From Candidatus Omnitrophica bacterium CG02_land_8_20_14_3_00__42_8 (GTDB taxonomy: Bacteria > Omnitrophota > Gorgyraeia > Gorgyraeales > Gorgyraeaceae): a DNA stretch of 7,785 bases. The notes beneath the pieces are model-generated. The model was not told where the DNA came from, searched no databases, and saw only the letters and a program-made list of their open reading frames with translations. Made by a program: the position numbers and the translations under genes. The DNA lies in contig PEUD01000033.1 of NCBI GenBank assembly GCA_002780805.1, positions 1 to 7,785 on the forward strand, in the 5' to 3' direction. This document shows positions 5,261-7,785 of this stretch, one piece after another; positions within the stretch are counted from its first letter, which is position 1, and each line of letters starts with the position of its first letter.

Positions 5261-6058
5261 ATGAAAGACATTAAAGCGAAAATTTTATCAAACAAAAAAG
5301 TCAGCCATGCTTATTATAATATGTCCCTTGATGCGCCTTATATTGCAAGGGCAGCAAAACCAGGGCAATTCGTCCAGATTAAATGCAGCGATTCTATGGA
5401 GCCGCTTTTGAGAAGGCCGTTTAGCATACATAGGCTCAAGGCCAAAGGCTCGAGGCTCGAAGGGATAGAGATTTTATACGAAGTAGTGGGGAAAGGCACA
5501 AAGAGTTTGTCTAAAAAAAGAGAAGGGGAGTTTTTGGATGTCATGGGGCCATTAGGCAGTGGATTTTCTTTGCATAGGCCCTTAAGTCTAGAGCCTCGGG
5601 CTATTATTATCGCCGGCGGCATAGGCGCCGCGCCGCTCGTATATCTGGCGGAAGAACTAAAGAAGAATAAGATAAAAACAATAGTCTTGATAGGCGCAAA
5701 AACAAAAGGCTTTATTTTATGCGAAAAAGATTTTAAAAAGGTTACGTCCGAAGTCTATGTTTCTACCGACGACGGTACTTACGGCTGTAAAGGGTTCGTT
5801 TCAAAATTATTCCGCAAGATTCTAAAGACTACGGAAAGTAAATTTGAAACTGTAGTATACGTTTGCGGGCCGGCCGGCATGCTCAGATGCATTGCGGATA
5901 TATGCCGTGAGAGAAATTTTGAATGCCAGGAGTCAATGGAAGAGAAGATGGCGTGCGGGATTGGAGCTTGCCTGGGCTGTGTAGTTGAAACAAAATCAGG
6001 TAATAAGCTTGTCTGTAAAGACGGCCCGGTCTTTGATGCCAAAGAGCTTATTTGGTAA
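5261..6058 (+). CDS. pyrK: Dihydroorotate dehydrogenase B, electron-transfer subunit
   Basis: A 265-residue FAD and 2Fe-2S protein that passes electrons from PyrD to NAD+. The ferredoxin-reductase-like FAD domain shows RRPFSIH (51-57), the NAD-binding region GGIGAAPL (119-126) and CGPAGML (202-208), and the C-terminal iron-sulphur site has Cys232, Cys237, Cys240 and Cys252 (C-x4-C-x2-C-x11-C), ending in CKDGPVFDAKEL as expected. Length is normal for PyrK. The start MKDIKAKILSNKKVSH fits the family, but the nearest Shine-Dalgarno-like AGGTGA (about 5241-5246) is 14 bases away, which is weak. A TATAAT at 5249-5254 would put a transcript start at the ATG itself; without a good -35 this is only a possibility. 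Confidence 0.95.
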   Translation: MKDIKAKILSNKKVSHAYYNMSLDAPYIARAAKPGQFVQIKCSDSMEPLLRRPFSIHRLKAKGSRLEGIEILYEVVGKGTKSLSKKREGEFLDVMGPLGSGFSLHRPLSLEPRAIIIAGGIGAAPLVYLAEELKKNKIKTIVLIGAKTKGFILCEKDFKKVTSEVYVSTDDGTYGCKGFVSKLFRKILKTTESKFETVVYVCGPAGMLRCIADICRERNFECQESMEEKMACGIGACLGCVVETKSGNKLVCKDGPVFDAKELIW

Positions 6059-6060
6059 GC

Positions 6061-6095
6061 AAGTTGACACTCTGACATTGTTAGAGTGTCAACTT
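6061..6095 (+). repeat. Near-perfect 35-nt palindrome (copy B) between pyrK and pyrD
   Basis: AAGTTGACACTCTGACA (6061-6077) pairs with 6079-6095 around one T: 16 Watson-Crick pairs and one G-T pair (6074 with 6082). It is the same element as the palindrome at 722-760, with a paired substitution (G-C there, T-A here: 6064/6092). It starts two bases after the pyrK stop codon. No T-run follows. Confidence 0.85.
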
Positions 6096-6127
6096 AGGTA
6101 ACATTGCGGAGAGATGCGGGGCGAAGA

Positions 6128-7036
6128 ATGACAAGATTGAAAGTAAAGATAGGAAAGATTAAATTAAAAAATCCTGTGATGGCGGCATCGGGCACATTTG
6201 GGTATGCCAAGGAATTCGAAGAATTAGTTCATCTCGGCGAAATAGGCGCGATTATCACAAAGACTATAACATTGAACCCCAGGCAGGGCAACTTCATGCC
6301 CAGGATATGCGAGACGTCCGCCGGGATGCTCAACGCGATAGGGCTTCAAAACGAGGGCATAGATGATTTCATAAAGGAAAAAATGCCGTATCTTTCTAAA
6401 ATAGGAAGCCCTATCATAGTGAGTATGTCCGGGAATAATATAGACGAGTTTTTTATTCTAGCGAGAAGGCTTGATAAGGTAAAAAATATAAGCGGCATAG
6501 AGCTGAATATCTCCTGCCCTAATATTAAAAGCAAAGGGCTGGTAGCGCAGGATGCCAAAGAAACGTATGAAGTCGTAAAGGCTGTGAGAAAAGTAACAAA
6601 TAAAACCATTATCACAAAACTCTCCCCGAACGTGACGGATATAGTTGAGATTGCCGAGTCAGCCGAGAGCGCGGGTTCGGACGCGGTGAGCCTGGTGAAT
6701 ACGTTTTTAGGAATGGCCATAGACATAGATACGAGAAAATCGAAGCTTAGCAATATTACAGGCGGTTTAAGCGGGCCCTGTATAAAACCAATAGCCGTAC
6801 GAATGGTTTATGAAGTCTCGAAGAATATCAATATCCCCGTGATAGGCATAGGGGGTATAATGAATTCAGATGATGCTATTGAATTCATGCTGGCAGGCGC
6901 TGCAGCTATACAGGTAGGAACCGCTAATTTTATAGAGCCGGGCATTTGCGGGAAAATAGTAAAAGGTATCGAGGCTTATCTAAAAAAGCATAAAATAGAA
7001 AAGATCGAAGATATCGTAGGTAATTTAAAAATTTAA
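6128..7036 (+). CDS. pyrD: Dihydroorotate dehydrogenase B, catalytic subunit (class 1B)
   Basis: A 302-residue FMN enzyme oxidising dihydroorotate to orotate; with PyrK it forms the NAD+-linked cytosolic complex. Class 1B is supported by Cys130 in NISCPN (127-132) as catalytic base, the FMN/substrate residues TKTITLNPRQGN (44-55), NAIGLQNEG (69-77), NTFLGMAIDI (191-200), the glycine loop GIGGI (240-244) and VGTANF (263-268), and by the pyrK gene next door. The frame can be extended upstream to a TTG at 6104, adding eight Arg-rich residues, but the ATG at 6128 gives the usual family N-terminus. Neither start has a strong Shine-Dalgarno (GGGGCGAAGA precedes the ATG). Confidence 0.96.
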   Translation: MTRLKVKIGKIKLKNPVMAASGTFGYAKEFEELVHLGEIGAIITKTITLNPRQGNFMPRICETSAGMLNAIGLQNEGIDDFIKEKMPYLSKIGSPIIVSMSGNNIDEFFILARRLDKVKNISGIELNISCPNIKSKGLVAQDAKETYEVVKAVRKVTNKTIITKLSPNVTDIVEIAESAESAGSDAVSLVNTFLGMAIDIDTRKSKLSNITGGLSGPCIKPIAVRMVYEVSKNINIPVIGIGGIMNSDDAIEFMLAGAAAIQVGTANFIEPGICGKIVKGIEAYLKKHKIEKIEDIVGNLKI

Positions 7037-7087
7037 TATAAAGACAAAGGCGCGGAATAGGCAGGTTTTAACCTGGCTGTTTACGTG

Positions 7088-7192
7088 CCCCGTTACAAAA
7101 TCTTTAATTCGTATCGCATAACAAATTCGTAACTGTTATGCATTTAGTTACGCTAAGTTAAATAGAAAGTCTATCAAGATTTTGTAACGGGG
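7088..7192 (+). repeat. MITE-like element with perfect 17-bp terminal inverted repeats
   Basis: CCCCGTTACAAAATCTT (7088-7104) and its exact reverse complement (7176-7192) bound a 105-base unit. Inside, GCATAACA/TGTTATGC (7116-7123 with 7134-7141) and CGTAACT/AGTTACG (7128-7134 with 7146-7152) are mutually exclusive hairpins. No coding potential is seen and no clear target-site duplication flanks it. A small CAGGTT-TT-AACCTG hairpin (7062-7075) lies just upstream, without a T-run. The element takes up half of the 208-base pyrD-pyrF gap. Confidence 0.75.
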
Positions 7193-7204
7193 TGAACGCC
7201 TTTG

Positions 7205-7236
7205 CTACAAATTTGTAGGGCAGACTTTAGTCTGCC
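7205..7236 (+). repeat. Twin palindromes directly upstream of pyrF
   Basis: CTACAAATTTGTAG (7205-7218) is a perfect 14-base palindrome and is followed at once by GGCAGACT/AGTCTGCC (7219-7226 with 7229-7236, TT loop). The pair ends eight bases before the pyrF ATG and takes the place where a Shine-Dalgarno would normally lie. The sequence resembles a dispersed intergenic repeat (from memory of similar genomes). Whether it acts as a regulatory hairpin on pyrF translation is unknown. Confidence 0.65.
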
Positions 7237-7244
7237 AAAAACAA

Positions 7245-7785
7245 ATGATAAACGACAAAGTTATAGTAGCGCTGGATGTGAATACATTGAAAGAAGAAGA
7301 GCGGCTTTTGGATATTTTAAGCCCAGAGGTGCAGATTTTTAAAATAGGCATGGAGCTGTTCTATTCCTGCGGGCCGAAAGCGATAGAACTTGTCAAAAAA
7401 TACGACAAGGATATTTTTCTGGACCTGAAATTCCACGATATCCCGAATACGGTTTATTCTGCGAGTAAAGCAGCTGTCAGGTTCGGCGTGTACATGTTCA
7501 ACGTGCACGCATCGGGCGGGGCTGACATGATGAAAAAAGCAGTAGAGGCTGCGGAAGAGGAAAGCGAGAAGCTGGGGATATCAAGGCCGAAGATTTTGGG
7601 AGTGACGGTCCTTACCAGTATAGATGGAGAAGCTTTGAAAAAATCCGGAGTAAATAAATCGCCTGAGGAACAAGTTTTGAATTTGGCAAAGTTAAGCAAA
7701 GATGCTGGTTTAGACGGCGTGGTGGCATCGCCGGAGGAAATAATCGCGATAAGGAAAAATATAGGCAGGGATTTTTTAATAGTTG
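7245..7785 (+). CDS. pyrF: Orotidine 5'-phosphate decarboxylase (3' end cut off by window)
   Basis: The last step of UMP synthesis: OMP decarboxylated to UMP by a TIM-barrel enzyme without cofactors. The first 180 residues are present, starting MINDKVIVALDVNT. Catalytic residues are visible in ALD (9-11), FKIG (32-35, Lys33) and the signature DLKFHDIPNTV at 60-70 (Asp60, Lys62, Asp65), with NVHASGG at 86-92 and LGVTVLTS at 118-125. The frame is open to the window edge; roughly the last 55-60 residues, including the phosphate-gripping loop, are outside. No Shine-Dalgarno precedes the ATG (CCAAAAACAA), and no other in-frame start with a better site was found in the repeat upstream, so translation may rely on an unstructured A-rich leader. 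Confidence 0.95.
   Translation, partial: MINDKVIVALDVNTLKEEERLLDILSPEVQIFKIGMELFYSCGPKAIELVKKYDKDIFLDLKFHDIPNTVYSASKAAVRFGVYMFNVHASGGADMMKKAVEAAEEESEKLGISRPKILGVTVLTSIDGEALKKSGVNKSPEEQVLNLAKLSKDAGLDGVVASPEEIIAIRKNIGRDFLIV

Noticed and set aside
6104..6127. TTG 6104 as the pyrD start
   Set aside because: It adds an Arg-rich octapeptide not expected in the family and overlaps sequence next to the palindrome; ATG 6128 gives the normal N-terminus.
7182..7211. Internal promoter for pyrF (TTGTAA ... TACAAA)
   Set aside because: Both boxes deviate from consensus and lie within repeat sequence; chance match is likely.

Overview
The window carries most of a de novo pyrimidine (UMP) biosynthesis operon, read entirely on the + strand: pyrR, pyrB, pyrC, an endonuclease Q family gene, pyrK, pyrD and the first 180 codons of pyrF. 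A short lipoprotein gene precedes it. The AT-rich coding sequence, the Bacillus-like pyrR-B-C-K-D-F order, a diderm-style lipoprotein with a peptidoglycan-binding domain, and intergenic spaces full of small palindromic repeats together suggest an uncultured bacterium. My best guess is Candidatus Omnitrophota or a neighbouring lineage, from memory of similar genomes and not proven by anything here. No rRNA, tRNA, CRISPR array, transposase or integrase is visible.

Layout. 1-525: a possible gene end, then a lipoprotein with a coiled coil and a PG_binding_1 domain. 526-1003: a gene-free control region with a GC-rich repeat element between 19-bp direct repeats, a perfect 39-nt palindrome, a consensus sigma-70 type promoter (819-846), a PyrR-binding RNA hairpin, a possible 17-residue leader peptide, an intrinsic terminator with a GAGA loop, and a half copy of a palindrome found downstream. 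1004-7785: the operon. Only pyrC and the EndoQ gene overlap (ATGA). Every other intergenic gap holds a different palindromic or repetitive element.

How the genes work together. PyrB makes carbamoyl-aspartate, PyrC closes it to dihydroorotate, PyrD with PyrK oxidises it to orotate using NAD+, and PyrF decarboxylates OMP to UMP. PyrE and the carbamoyl-phosphate synthetase genes carA/carB are not in the window. In Bacillus, carAB lies between pyrC and pyrK, and here that slot holds the EndoQ gene. PyrR is expected to sense UMP/UTP and promote termination in the leader ahead of its own gene.

The most interesting points are: (i) a predicted deaminated-base endonuclease translationally coupled to pyrC and ending in QLDLF, a match to the bacterial sliding-clamp-binding motif; (ii) a leader in which the PyrR hairpin overlaps the Shine-Dalgarno sequence of a small reading frame that stops inside the terminator, suggesting two layers of attenuation; and (iii) related palindromes with a compensatory base-pair change, placed inside the operon.
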